A stretch of 15,024 nt of DNA, from assembly GCA_900549345.1 (NCBI GenBank), contig UROC01000048.1, positions 1 to 15,024 of the forward strand. The letters are read 5' to 3'. The stretch comes from an uncultured Collinsella sp. (lineage in GTDB: Bacteria; Actinomycetota; Coriobacteriia; Coriobacteriales; Coriobacteriaceae). Under the pieces are notes generated by a model. That model worked only from the letters and a program-made list of their open reading frames with translations. It was not told where the DNA came from and made no database searches. Of this stretch, positions 1 to 7,399 are shown one piece after another. A program made the translations under genes and the position numbers. How positions within the stretch are numbered: position 1 is the first letter of the stretch; each line of letters opens with the position of its first letter.

Positions 1-251
1 TCACCGAGGGCAAGCACGCCGAGGCCGACTACAAGACCCGCCTGCAGGAGATCGTCCAGCAGAATCCCGAGGAGAAGTTGAGCTATGTGGTGGAGCAGGA
101 GACCGGCCCCGACCACAACAAGCACTTTGTGGTGGCCGTCCGGTTCAACTCGGACTGCGTGGCCCGGGGCGAGGGCCGCAGCAAGAAAATGGCGGAGCAG
201 CACGCCGCCCGCGAGGCCCTGAAGCTGTTGGGCGTCATCAAGGAAAAGTAA
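1..251 (+). CDS. rnc: Ribonuclease III, C-terminal fragment (5' end outside window)
   Basis: The last 82 residues of RNase III, which cuts double-stranded RNA in rRNA and mRNA processing. The reading frame starts at base 3 and ends at TAA 249-251. What remains is the C-terminal double-stranded-RNA-binding domain. Visible family marks are DYKTRLQE at the domain start, GPDHNKHF in the central strands, and GEGRSKKMAEQHAAREAL, the lysine-bearing last helix that grips the RNA backbone. The catalytic domain lies upstream of the window. Only one base separates its stop from the smc start, so the two are surely co-transcribed, and the smc ribosome binding site lies inside this tail. The rnc-smc order is common in Firmicutes and Actinobacteria. 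Codon use matches smc and ftsY. Confidence 0.93.
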   Translation, partial: TEGKHAEADYKTRLQEIVQQNPEEKLSYVVEQETGPDHNKHFVVAVRFNSDCVARGEGRSKKMAEQHAAREALKLLGVIKEK

Positions 252-252
252 C

Positions 253-3200
253 ATGGTGTTCAAGGAACTGGAAATTCAGGGTTTCAAGAGCTTCCCCGAT
301 AAGGTCAGGATACGCTTCGACGAGGGCGTCACCGGCGTCGTCGGCCCCAACGGCTCGGGCAAGTCGAACCTCTCAGACGCGGTGCGGTGGGTGCTGGGCG
401 AGACCAGCTCCCGCCAGCTTCGCGCTGCCGGAAAGATGGAGGATGTCATCTTCGGCGGCACCCGCCGCCGGGGAGCCATGGGCTTTGCCATGGTGCGCCT
501 GACGCTGGACAACAGCGCCCACACGCTGGACATCGACGCCGACGAAGCCGTCATCGGCCGCAAATACTACCGCTCCGGCGAGAGCGAGTACACCATCAAC
601 GGCCAGCTCTGCCGCCTCAAGGACATCTACGAGCTGCTGCTGGACACCGGCATCGGCCGGGACGGCTACTCCGTCATCGGACAGGGCCGCATCGCGGAGA
701 TCGTCGCCGCAAAAAGCAGCGAGCGCCGCGAAATTTTCGAGGAAGCCTGCGGCATCGCCAAGTACCGCTACCGCAAAAACGAGGCGGAGCGGCGTCTGGC
801 CGCGGCGGCAGAGAACCTCGAGCGGCTGCGGGACATCCTCGACGAGCTGGAAGCCCGGGTCGGCCCGCTGGAAAAAGAGAGCGAGAAGGCCCAGCGCTTT
901 CTCGAGCTCAGCGCCCGGCGGAAGACGCTGGAAGTCACCCTCTGGACCGACGGTGTCCACCGCGCCCGGGAGGCCGTCCGCCGTCAGGTGCGGGACTATG
1001 AGACCGCTCAGGCCGAGTATGAGCGGTTTGACCGGGAGGCCAGAGCCGCCGAGGCCGAGGCTGAGAAGATCCGTATGCAGGCACAGCAGCTGACCATTGC
1101 CGTCGAGCGCCTGAATGGGGATATTCGCAGCATCACAGAAGAGCTTTCCGGCAGCGACAGCCGAATCGCCGTGCTGGAAAACGACATCGCCCGCAACGAG
1201 GAGAGCGCCGCCGCACTGCGGGAAGACATCGTCGCAGGCGAGCAGGACAGCACCGAGGCTGCCGCCGCGCTGGAACGCCACCGCGCCGTGGCCCGGTCTA
1301 TGGCAGCGGCAGGGGAGAAGCTGGCCGCAGAGCTGGCCGAGCTGGACGCGGAACTGCTGCGTCTGACCAGCGAGAACAACGCCAGCGGCGCCCGCCGGGA
1401 CATCCTGCGGGCCGAGGCGGCCGACCTGACGGCGAAGCGCACCGAGGCACAGGTGGCGAAAGCCGCCGCCGAAGCCGCCGCTCAGGCCGCGCAGGAGCAG
1501 CTGCCCGCCCTCGCCGAGAACACCGAGGCCCTCGAGGCCCAGCGGGACGAGGCAAAGCAGGACCTTGCCGATACCATCGAGTACCGGAAGGTGCTGGCCG
1601 AGAACGAAAAGCAGCTGGCAAATGTGAAGGCCGGTGTGGAGCTCAAGCTGAAAGGCCGCCGCACCGCCCTCAATGAGGCCGACGCCGCCGAGCAGAAGCT
1701 TGGCCGTGAACTGGACGCCGCCCGTCAGCGCCTCGGCGTGCTGAAAGAGCTGGAAAAGAACATGGATGGCTACCAGCACTCGGTCAAGACGGTCATGCGG
1801 GCCGCGTCGGCCCGCCGTCTGCGGGGCATCATCGGGCCGGTGTCGTCGATTTTGAGCGTCGAGCCGGGGCGGGAAGTCGCCATCGAAACGGCATTGGGCG
1901 GCGCGCTGCAGAACATCGTGGCGGAGAACGAAGCCGCCGCCAAGGCCGGCATCGCCCTGCTCCGCAGCGAGAACGCGGGCCGCGCCACCTTCCTGCCGCT
2001 GGACACCGTTCAGCCCGGCTTTTTCCGGGGGAGCCTTTCCGGTTCGGCCCGGCTGGCGTCCAGTCTCGTCAAGGCCGACCCCCGCTATGCGAACATCGTG
2101 TCGAATCTGCTGGGCCGCATCGTGGTGGTGGATGACATCAACGAAGCCTCCCGTGTGGCCCGGGAGCTGGGCTACCACAACAAGGTGGTCACGCTGGACG
2201 GTCAGGTCATCAACGCGGGCGGCAGCTTCACCGGCGGCAGCGTCCAGCGGTCGGCGGGCCTCTTTACCCGCAAGCAGGAGATGGAAGAGCTGCGCGTCAG
2301 AGCCGCCAAACTCCAGAAGGACTGCCTCGCGGCACAGGACCGCACCGACGAGCTGAAAACGCAGGTGGATGCGCTGGCCGCAGAGCTGACCGCCACCGAG
2401 AGCGAGATCATTACGGCGGCCAATGACCGCATCCGCGCCGAGGCCGAACAGAAACGTCTCGAGGCGGCTGTGGAGCAGTCGGAAGCGGCGCTCGCCGGGC
2501 GTCAGGATGAGATGGAGCGGCGGAAAGCCCAGCTGGACGCCGCCCGCGCCCGTGCCGAAGACGCCGCAAAGCAGGAAGAAGCCCTTGCCGCCGACATCGA
2601 GACGCGGACGGCCGAGCTGGAACGCATCGCCGAGGGCGACGACGTCTTCCTTGCACAGCAGCGGAGCCTCGCCGAGCGCCTGAGCGCCAAGCGGATGGAG
2701 CAGCTGGCCCGTCAGAAGGACGCGGAGCTGGCCCGCAGCCAGATCGAAGCGCTGGAAAAACAGGCCAGAGACGCTGAGAGCCGCCGCGCCGCGCTGGAAG
2801 AGAGCCTCACGGCCCTCGCCGCCCGCAGCGGGGCCTGTCAGGAAGAGATAGAGGCCATCCGCCGGGCCAAGACCGACAGCACCGCGCTCATCGCGGCAAA
2901 AGAGGCCGAGATACGCGAGGACACCGAGAAGCGCCTGCTCTGCCAGAAGGACGAGACGGAGGCTCTTGCAAAGGGCCGCGCCGCCGCCGATGAGCGGGAA
3001 GAGATGGGCCGCGAGATGGCCCGTCTGGCGGAGCGGAAAGCCGCCGCCGAGGGCGAATACGACCAGATGGCCGCGAAGCTCTGGGACGAGTATCAGCTGA
3101 CCCTCTCTCAGGCCGAAGAGCTCTGCGTGGAGTTCGAGAACGTGAACGTCCTCCGGGCGCAGGTGGCCGACCTGCGGGGAAAGATACGCGCTCTGGGCAA

Positions 3201-3810
3201 CGTCAACGTCAGCGCCATCGAGGAGTATCAGGAGGTCAAGGCCCGCTACGACACCCTCCGCGCTCAGGTGGAGGACGTCGAGGGCAGCAGGAACGAGCTG
3301 ACCAGGATGATCACCAGCCTGTCGGGCCAGATGAAAGACATCTTCACCGACAGCTTCCGGGCCATCAACGAGAACTTTGGCCGCGTCTTCACCGAGCTGT
3401 TCGGCGGCGGCGAGGCCAGCCTTGTGCTGGAAGATGAGAGCGACGTGCTCTCCTGCGGCATCGGCATCCGGGTGGCCCCGCCGGGCAAGGTCATCAAGAA
3501 TCTGGAAGCCCTGTCCGGCGGCGAGCAGGCGCTGGTGGCCATCAGCATCTATTTCGCCATCCTCGCCGTCAACCCCGCGCCCTTCTGCATCCTCGACGAG
3601 ATCGAGGCCGCGCTGGATGACGCCAATGTCGTCCGCTTTGCGCAGTATCTGCGCCGGGTGAGCGACAAGACCCAGTTCATCGTCATCACCCACCGCCGCG
3701 GCACCATGGAGGCCGCCAACGTCCTCTACGGCGTCACCATGCAGGAGGACGGCGTCTCCAAACTGCTCAAACTCGATTTGGAACAGGTTGACGCGGAACT
3801 GGTTTCGTAG
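253..3810 (+). CDS. smc: Chromosome segregation ATPase SMC
   Basis: Full-length SMC (1185 residues, normal for the family). It is the dimeric ATPase that, with ScpA and ScpB, folds and segregates the chromosome. The N-terminal head has Walker A GPNGSGKS at residues 31-38 and a Q-loop in SVIGQGRIAEIV (about 140-151). A long Ala/Glu/Arg-rich coiled coil (about 170-510) follows. The hinge runs from RGIIGPV (about 524) to GGSFTGGS (about 656-663), and a returning coiled coil leads to the C-terminal head. That head has the ABC signature LSGGEQ at 1087-1092 and Walker B FCILDEIEAALDD from 1111, with catalytic D1115/E1116. ATG 253 is preceded by AAGGA inside the rnc tail. Arginine is often CGG, unlike the genes after 4979. 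The frame is intact with no missing key residue. scpA and scpB are not in the window. Confidence 0.97.
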   Translation: MVFKELEIQGFKSFPDKVRIRFDEGVTGVVGPNGSGKSNLSDAVRWVLGETSSRQLRAAGKMEDVIFGGTRRRGAMGFAMVRLTLDNSAHTLDIDADEAVIGRKYYRSGESEYTINGQLCRLKDIYELLLDTGIGRDGYSVIGQGRIAEIVAAKSSERREIFEEACGIAKYRYRKNEAERRLAAAAENLERLRDILDELEARVGPLEKESEKAQRFLELSARRKTLEVTLWTDGVHRAREAVRRQVRDYETAQAEYERFDREARAAEAEAEKIRMQAQQLTIAVERLNGDIRSITEELSGSDSRIAVLENDIARNEESAAALREDIVAGEQDSTEAAAALERHRAVARSMAAAGEKLAAELAELDAELLRLTSENNASGARRDILRAEAADLTAKRTEAQVAKAAAEAAAQAAQEQLPALAENTEALEAQRDEAKQDLADTIEYRKVLAENEKQLANVKAGVELKLKGRRTALNEADAAEQKLGRELDAARQRLGVLKELEKNMDGYQHSVKTVMRAASARRLRGIIGPVSSILSVEPGREVAIETALGGALQNIVAENEAAAKAGIALLRSENAGRATFLPLDTVQPGFFRGSLSGSARLASSLVKADPRYANIVSNLLGRIVVVDDINEASRVARELGYHNKVVTLDGQVINAGGSFTGGSVQRSAGLFTRKQEMEELRVRAAKLQKDCLAAQDRTDELKTQVDALAAELTATESEIITAANDRIRAEAEQKRLEAAVEQSEAALAGRQDEMERRKAQLDAARARAEDAAKQEEALAADIETRTAELERIAEGDDVFLAQQRSLAERLSAKRMEQLARQKDAELARSQIEALEKQARDAESRRAALEESLTALAARSGACQEEIEAIRRAKTDSTALIAAKEAEIREDTEKRLLCQKDETEALAKGRAAADEREEMGREMARLAERKAAAEGEYDQMAAKLWDEYQLTLSQAEELCVEFENVNVLRAQVADLRGKIRALGNVNVSAIEEYQEVKARYDTLRAQVEDVEGSRNELTRMITSLSGQMKDIFTDSFRAINENFGRVFTELFGGGEASLVLEDESDVLSCGIGIRVAPPGKVIKNLEALSGGEQALVAISIYFAILAVNPAPFCILDEIEAALDDANVVRFAQYLRRVSDKTQFIVITHRRGTMEAANVLYGVTMQEDGVSKLLKLDLEQVDAELVS

Positions 3811-3817
3811 GTATAAT
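3788..3817 (+). promoter_or_regulatory. Probable sigma-70 promoter for ftsY inside the smc 3' end
   Basis: TTGACG at 3788-3793 and a perfect TATAAT at 3812-3817 are separated by 18 bases. This is the best promoter match I see in the window. The -35 box lies in the last codons of smc and the -10 box just after its stop. Transcription would start near 3824 and run through the palindromic element into ftsY, giving ftsY a supply independent of smc. No experimental evidence. Confidence 0.55.
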
Positions 3818-3829
3818 AAGACGGAGCTG

Positions 3830-4002
3830 AACCTCTCCGTCAATGCTTCACGGACAGGCTTCCCTTCGTCCAACCTCTCAGTCTGCTTCGCAGACAGCTC
3901 CCCTGGTAGGGGAGCCTCTGGCGAAGAGGAAAAGCTTTCCGAAATGCCAAAGTCTCCCCTCGGTAGGGGAGGTGGCACGGCGTCAGCCGTGACGGAGAGG
4001 TT
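3830..4002. repeat. Intergenic palindromic element (REP/MITE-like), about 173 bp
   Basis: The outer ends AACCTCTCCGTC (3830-3841) and GACGGAGAGGTT (3991-4002) are exact 12-base reverse complements. Inside, AACCTCTC recurs at 3872-3879. Three hairpins follow: GTCTGC-ttc-GCAGAC (3881-3895), GCTCCCC-tggta-GGGGAGC (3897-3915) and CTCCCCT-cggt-AGGGGAG (3954-3971), then CACGGC-gtca-GCCGTG (3976-3991). No protein is encoded. I associate this pattern of CTCAGTC-hairpin-CTCCCC with dispersed intergenic elements of Faecalibacterium-like Oscillospiraceae; that is memory, not a search. It sits in the leader of the predicted ftsY transcript, so it could affect RNA folding or act as a partial attenuator. 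Confidence 0.8.
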
Positions 4003-4035
4003 ATCCCCCAACAAAACATATTAAGGAGAGAACCC

Positions 4036-4968
4036 ATGGGACTCTTTGGATTTGGCAAAAAAGAAAAGGACAAAATGAAAGACGGCCTCGAAAAGACCCG
4101 CACGGGCTTTTGGGGCAACATCCTGAACACCCTCACCGGCAGCAAGATCGACGACGACCTCTACGATGAGCTGGAAGAACAGCTCATCCTCGCCGACGTG
4201 GGCGGCGACGTCGCCATGAAGCTGGTGGACGCCCTCCGCGACCGCGTGCAGGAAAAGGGCCTCAAGACCGGCGAACAGGCGGCTGACGCTCTGCGCGACA
4301 TCATCGCCGACGAGATGCGCCCGGAGACCGAAATGGCGCTGGACGGCCATCCCGCCGTCATCCTCGTCATCGGCGTCAACGGCGTGGGCAAGACCACCAG
4401 CATCGCAAAGCTGGCCGACTATTACACCCGTCAGGGCAAAAAGGTCATGCTGGCCGCAGGCGACACCTTCCGCGCCGCCGCCAGCGAGCAACTGGAGATC
4501 TGGGCGGGCCGCGCCGGTGTGCCGATCGTCAAAGCCGGCGAGGGCGCAGACCCCGCCGCCGTCATCTTCGACACCGTGAAGTCTGCCACCGCCCGGGGCT
4601 ATGACATGGTCATCGCCGATACGGCCGGACGTCTCCACAACAAGTCGAACCTGATGAGCGAGCTGTCCAAGATCAGCCGCAGCGTCAGGAAGGCCGCTCC
4701 CGAAGCCAGCCTCGAGACCCTGCTGGTGCTGGATGCCATCACGGGCCAGAACGCCATCAGCCAGGCGAAGGAATTCTGCAAGGCTGCGGACGCCACCGGC
4801 ATCATCCTGACCAAGCTCGACGGCACGGCTAAGGGCGGTATCGCCATGGCCGTGGCCGAGAAGCTCAAGCTCCCGATCCTGCGCATCGGCGTGGGCGAGC
4901 AGGTCGATGACCTGCAGGAGTTTAACGCCAAAGATTTCTGCCGCGCCCTGGTGGGCGAGTCCAACTAA
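4036..4968 (+). CDS. ftsY: Signal recognition particle receptor FtsY
   Basis: Membrane-associated GTPase (310 residues) that docks the SRP-ribosome complex at the translocon. It has a short charged N-terminus (about 1-30) instead of the long acidic domain of enterobacteria, then the helical N domain, then the G domain. GTPase motifs seen: GVNGVGKTT at 113-121 (P-loop), DTFRAAASEQLEIW from 143 (the insertion-box region typical of SRP GTPases), DTAGRL at 195-200, and TKLDGTAKGG from 259 (guanine specificity). There is no Met-rich M domain, which separates it from Ffh. AAGGAG at 4023-4028 precedes ATG 4036. Codon use, including CGG and AGG arginines, resembles smc. Its TAA (4966-4968) overlaps the AAGGAG that serves ffh, so at least on this contig the two are translationally close-coupled. 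Confidence 0.96.
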   Translation: MGLFGFGKKEKDKMKDGLEKTRTGFWGNILNTLTGSKIDDDLYDELEEQLILADVGGDVAMKLVDALRDRVQEKGLKTGEQAADALRDIIADEMRPETEMALDGHPAVILVIGVNGVGKTTSIAKLADYYTRQGKKVMLAAGDTFRAAASEQLEIWAGRAGVPIVKAGEGADPAAVIFDTVKSATARGYDMVIADTAGRLHNKSNLMSELSKISRSVRKAAPEASLETLLVLDAITGQNAISQAKEFCKAADATGIILTKLDGTAKGGIAMAVAEKLKLPILRIGVGEQVDDLQEFNAKDFCRALVGESN

Positions 4969-4978
4969 GGAGTAACCA

Positions 4979-6454
4979 GTGTTTGATTCCCTGAGCGATC
5001 GCCTCAACGACACATTTGACCGCCTGCGCGGCAAGGGTAAGCTGACCGAGGCCGATATCACCTCGGCCATGCGCGACATTCGCATGGCGCTGCTCGAGGC
5101 CGACGTTAACTTTAAGGTCGTCAAGGAGTTCGTTGCTAAGACTAAGGAGCGCTGCATGACCGCCGAGGTCATGGAGTCGCTGTCGCCGGCGCAAAACGTC
5201 GTCAAGATCGTGCTCGACGAGCTCACCGAGATGCTCGGTTCCACCGAGAGCAAGCTCGTTTTTAGTAACCGCATTCCTAATGTCATCATGCTCGTGGGCC
5301 TGCAGGGCTCCGGTAAGACCACGGCTGCCGTAAAGCTTGCCTACCTGCTCAAGAAGCAGGGCCGCTCGCCGCTGCTCGCCGCGTGCGACGTCTACCGTCC
5401 CGCTGCTGCCGACCAGCTTGCCACGCTCGGCGGCGAGATCGGCGTGCCGGTCTTCCGCGGTGACGGCGAGCACCCGGTCGACATCGCCAAGGGCGCCATC
5501 CAGGAGGCCGTCGACCACCTGCGTGACGTGGTCATCGTCGATACCGCCGGACGTCTTCAGATCGACGAGCAGATGATGCAGGAGGCCGTCGACATCAAGA
5601 AGGCCGTCAAGCCCGACCAGGTGCTGATGGTCGTCGACGCCATGACCGGCCAGGATATCGTCAACGTGGTCTCGACGTTTGCCGAGCGCACCGACTTTGA
5701 TGGTGTGATTATCTCCAAGCTCGACGGTGACGCCCGTGGCGGTGGCGCGCTTTCGGTGCGTCAGGTGACCGGCAAGCCCATCAAGTTTGTGAGCATGGGC
5801 GAGAAACCCGATTCGCTTGAGCCGTTCTACCCCGATCGCATGGCCAAGCGAATCTTGGGCATGGGCGACGTTGTCGGCATCATCGAGAAGGCCCAGGAGG
5901 CCGCCGATGCCGAACAGCTCGAGGCTGCCGAGCGCATGCTGCGCGAGGGCTTTACCATGAACGACATGCTCGACCAGATGAAAGCCGTCAAAAAGATGGG
6001 CGGCATGAAGGGTATCCTGGGCATGCTCCCCGGTGGCCAGCGCGCGCTCAACCAGATGGGCGGTAACCTGGACGAGGGCATCTTCGACAAGAACGAGGCC
6101 ATCATCATGTCGATGACCAAGGAGGAGCGTCTGCGTCCCTCCATCATCAACGGCCAGCGTCGCGCGCGTATCGCCAAGGGCGCCGGTGTGACCCCCACCG
6201 AGGTCAATAGCCTTATGAAGCAGTGGGGCGAGATGAACAAGATGATGGGCCGCATGCGCACGATGGCCAATCAGGCACAGGCCGGCGGCAAGAAGGGCAA
6301 AAAGGGCAAGAAGGGCAAGAAGATGCGCATGCCCAATATTCCCGGTCTGGATGCCATGGGCTTGGGCGGCATGGGCGGCCTGGGAACGGGTGGTCCTAAG
6401 TCCGATATGGACCTGCTGCGCCAGATGGAAGCGCAGATGCGCAATAAGAAATAG
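4979..6454 (+). CDS. ffh: Signal recognition particle protein Ffh (SRP54)
   Basis: SRP GTPase (491 residues) that binds signal sequences and 4.5S RNA and hands nascent membrane proteins to FtsY. The start is GTG 4979, six bases after AAGGAG (4967-4972). The N domain is about 1-90. The G domain has GLQGSGKTT at 107-115, DTAGRL from 188 and SKLDGDARGG (around 248). The Met-rich M domain (about 310-435) contains MNDMLDQMKAVKKMGGMKG and the RNA-binding RRARIAKGAG-type stretch. It ends in a long low-complexity tail with repeated GKK units (nt 6286-6320) and a Met/Gly-rich segment, longer than many homologues of about 450 residues. There is no CGG codon among its arginines, in contrast to smc just upstream. 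rpsP, often found after ffh, is absent here. Confidence 0.96.
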   Translation: MFDSLSDRLNDTFDRLRGKGKLTEADITSAMRDIRMALLEADVNFKVVKEFVAKTKERCMTAEVMESLSPAQNVVKIVLDELTEMLGSTESKLVFSNRIPNVIMLVGLQGSGKTTAAVKLAYLLKKQGRSPLLAACDVYRPAAADQLATLGGEIGVPVFRGDGEHPVDIAKGAIQEAVDHLRDVVIVDTAGRLQIDEQMMQEAVDIKKAVKPDQVLMVVDAMTGQDIVNVVSTFAERTDFDGVIISKLDGDARGGGALSVRQVTGKPIKFVSMGEKPDSLEPFYPDRMAKRILGMGDVVGIIEKAQEAADAEQLEAAERMLREGFTMNDMLDQMKAVKKMGGMKGILGMLPGGQRALNQMGGNLDEGIFDKNEAIIMSMTKEERLRPSIINGQRRARIAKGAGVTPTEVNSLMKQWGEMNKMMGRMRTMANQAQAGGKKGKKGKKGKKMRMPNIPGLDAMGLGGMGGLGTGGPKSDMDLLRQMEAQMRNKK

Positions 6455-6481
6455 GGCTGTAATTCCAGCTTGATATGGCAA

Positions 6482-6516
6482 AGGCCACTCGGAAGCTACC
6501 GGGTGGCCTCTGTTGT
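6482..6516. terminator. Probable bidirectional terminator between ffh and the DUF134 gene
   Basis: AGGCCACTCGG (6482-6492) pairs with CCGGGTGGCCT (6499-6509) over 11 positions with one wobble, around a 6-base loop. A modest T-rich run (CTGTTGTTGGCTTT) follows on the plus strand and TTT on the minus strand. It lies between the convergent ffh and DUF134-NifX genes, as expected for a shared terminator. The T tract is weak. Confidence 0.6.
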
Positions 6517-6574
6517 TGGCTTTGATAGTTGGGCTGCGTTCAGCGTCGCGCCCCGAGCTCGCGGTGCCGTGCCG

Positions 6575-6997
6575 TTAGTGGCAGCCGCAGCCCTCGTGGC
6601 CCTCGTGCTCGTGATGGCCGTGGCAGCTGCAGGACTCGCCATGTTCGTGGGCGTGGTCATGGCCGTGGCAGCCGCACGTGGCCTCGCCGTTCTGTGCGAG
6701 CGTTCCGGCGATAAGGGCCTCGACACAAGCGTCGCAGCTGCCCTGAGCTCCTGCGTACACCGTGATGCCGGCTTGGGCAAGCGCGTTGATGGCGCCACCG
6801 CCGATGCCGCCGCAGATGAGCGTGTCCACGCCACCGTTGGCGAGCAGGCCCGCAAGGGCACCGTGGCCGGTGCCGTCGGTGCCCACGACCTGCTCGTTGA
6901 GTACCTTGCCATCCTGAATGTCGTAGATCTTGAACTGCTCGCTGCGGCCAAAGTGCATAAAGATGTTGCCGTTGTCGTACGTGGTTGCCACCCTCAT
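6575..6997 (-). other. Possible internal translation start giving a stand-alone NifX-domain protein
   Basis: Inside the fusion gene, AAAGGAGGT (minus strand, 7013-7005) lies seven bases before an in-frame ATG at 6997-6995. This Met is residue 113, exactly where the NifX domain begins (MRVATT). The ribosome binding site is stronger than the one before the full-length start. Translation from here would give a 140-residue NifX plus metal-tail protein. Seen in sequence; use of the start is inference. Confidence 0.5.
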
Positions 6998-7333
6998 GGT
7001 GTCGACCTCCTTTGCTGGCCATGCGGCCGTCGTTGCGGTGATGGGGGAGTACGCGATATTGCCGCCCTCGATGACGAGCGCCCGCCCGTTGACCAGAGCG
7101 TTTGCCACCTTGCGATGTGCGCGGCTGCAGATGGCCGCCACGGTGGCGCGGGCGATGCCCATTTGCTGGGCGACGGCCTCCTGATTGAGGCCTTCCAGGT
7201 CGCACAGGCGCAGTACTTCGAGCTCATCGACCGTCATCTCGATGGCGTCTCCGCTGGCAAGGCCGTCGGGGGTAAAGCCGCGATATTCGGGGATGATCCC
7301 AACACGGCGTAATTTTTCGCGTCTTCCTGCCAT
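6575..7333 (-). CDS. DUF134 helix-turn-helix protein fused to a NifX/NifB-like domain with Cys/His-rich tail
   Basis: A 252-residue protein in three parts. Residues 1-100 match DUF134: a positively charged start, EMTVDELEVLRLCDLEGLNQ, then a sigma-region-4-like helix-turn-helix (about 46-80) and ALVIEGGNIAY. Residues 113-218 match the dinitrogenase iron-molybdenum cofactor-binding (NifX/NifB C-terminal) fold: MRVATTYDNG, HFGRSEQF, and ICGGIGGGAINAL. Residues 220-252 hold 11 His and 6 Cys in 33 positions, including CGCH, CSCH and CGCH, a likely metal-binding tail. ATG 7333 was chosen because GGAG (7339-7342) precedes it and the predicted transcript starts near 7358; a TTG at 7363 would lie upstream of that. 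No nitrogenase genes are nearby, so a FeMo-cofactor role is unlikely. I infer a metal- or Fe-S-responsive regulator; its target is unknown. Confidence 0.88.
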   Translation of the reverse strand: MAGRREKLRRVGIIPEYRGFTPDGLASGDAIEMTVDELEVLRLCDLEGLNQEAVAQQMGIARATVAAICSRAHRKVANALVNGRALVIEGGNIAYSPITATTAAWPAKEVDTMRVATTYDNGNIFMHFGRSEQFKIYDIQDGKVLNEQVVGTDGTGHGALAGLLANGGVDTLICGGIGGGAINALAQAGITVYAGAQGSCDACVEALIAGTLAQNGEATCGCHGHDHAHEHGESCSCHGHHEHEGHEGCGCH

Positions 7334-7346
7334 ACGTGCTCCAAAT

Positions 7347-7360
7347 CTGACATATGTCAA
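7347..7360. promoter_or_regulatory. Candidate operator 1 (start-site palindrome)
   Basis: CTGACATATGTCAA, one base short of the perfect palindrome CTGACATATGTCAG. It covers the predicted start point of the DUF134-NifX transcript, where a bound protein would block initiation. A second near-identical copy lies 53 bp away on the other side of the promoter. Confidence 0.55.
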
Positions 7361-7364
7361 CAAT

Positions 7365-7392
7365 AGAATAGCGAACGTGCGGATTTGTGCAA
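7365..7392 (-). promoter_or_regulatory. Predicted promoter of the DUF134-NifX gene
   Basis: On the minus strand TTGCAC (7392-7387) and TATTCT (7370-7365) are 16 bases apart, a fair sigma-70 match. The start point would fall near 7358, inside the downstream palindrome at 7347-7360, leaving a leader of about 25 bases to ATG 7333. Confidence 0.5.
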
Positions 7393-7399
7393 GGAATTT

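Noticed and set aside
373..4014. Minus-strand open frame of about 1213 codons opposite smc
   Set aside because: It is a mirror of a high-GC gene with strong codon bias. smc on the plus strand has all ATPase motifs; the reverse frame shows only Leu/Gly/Asp-rich filler and no domain.
4036..6454. ftsY and ffh as a recent tandem duplication
   Set aside because: They share SRP-GTPase motifs, but this is the ancient paralogy of receptor and SRP54. Only ffh has the M domain, and codon use differs sharply.
4922..6481. Minus-strand open frame of about 519 codons opposite ffh, and similar long ones opposite ftsY (4021-5322) and ftsH (11685-13832)
   Set aside because: His/Leu/Gly-rich shadow translations with no start context or family motif; the opposite strand in each case encodes a well-recognised protein.
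6575..6997. Nitrogenase cofactor gene (nifX) as evidence of nitrogen fixation
   Set aside because: No nifHDK, nifB or nifEN genes are nearby, and NifX-type domains are common in non-fixing anaerobes.
6470..7312. Plus-strand open frame opposite the DUF134-NifX gene
   Set aside because: Its Ala/Val-rich sequence is the complement of the Cys/His tail and NifX domain; no ribosome binding site and it overlaps the predicted terminator.
7334..7363. TTG start at 7363 for the DUF134-NifX gene
   Set aside because: It lies upstream of the predicted transcript start and inside the promoter/operator region; ATG 7333 has a proper GGAG.
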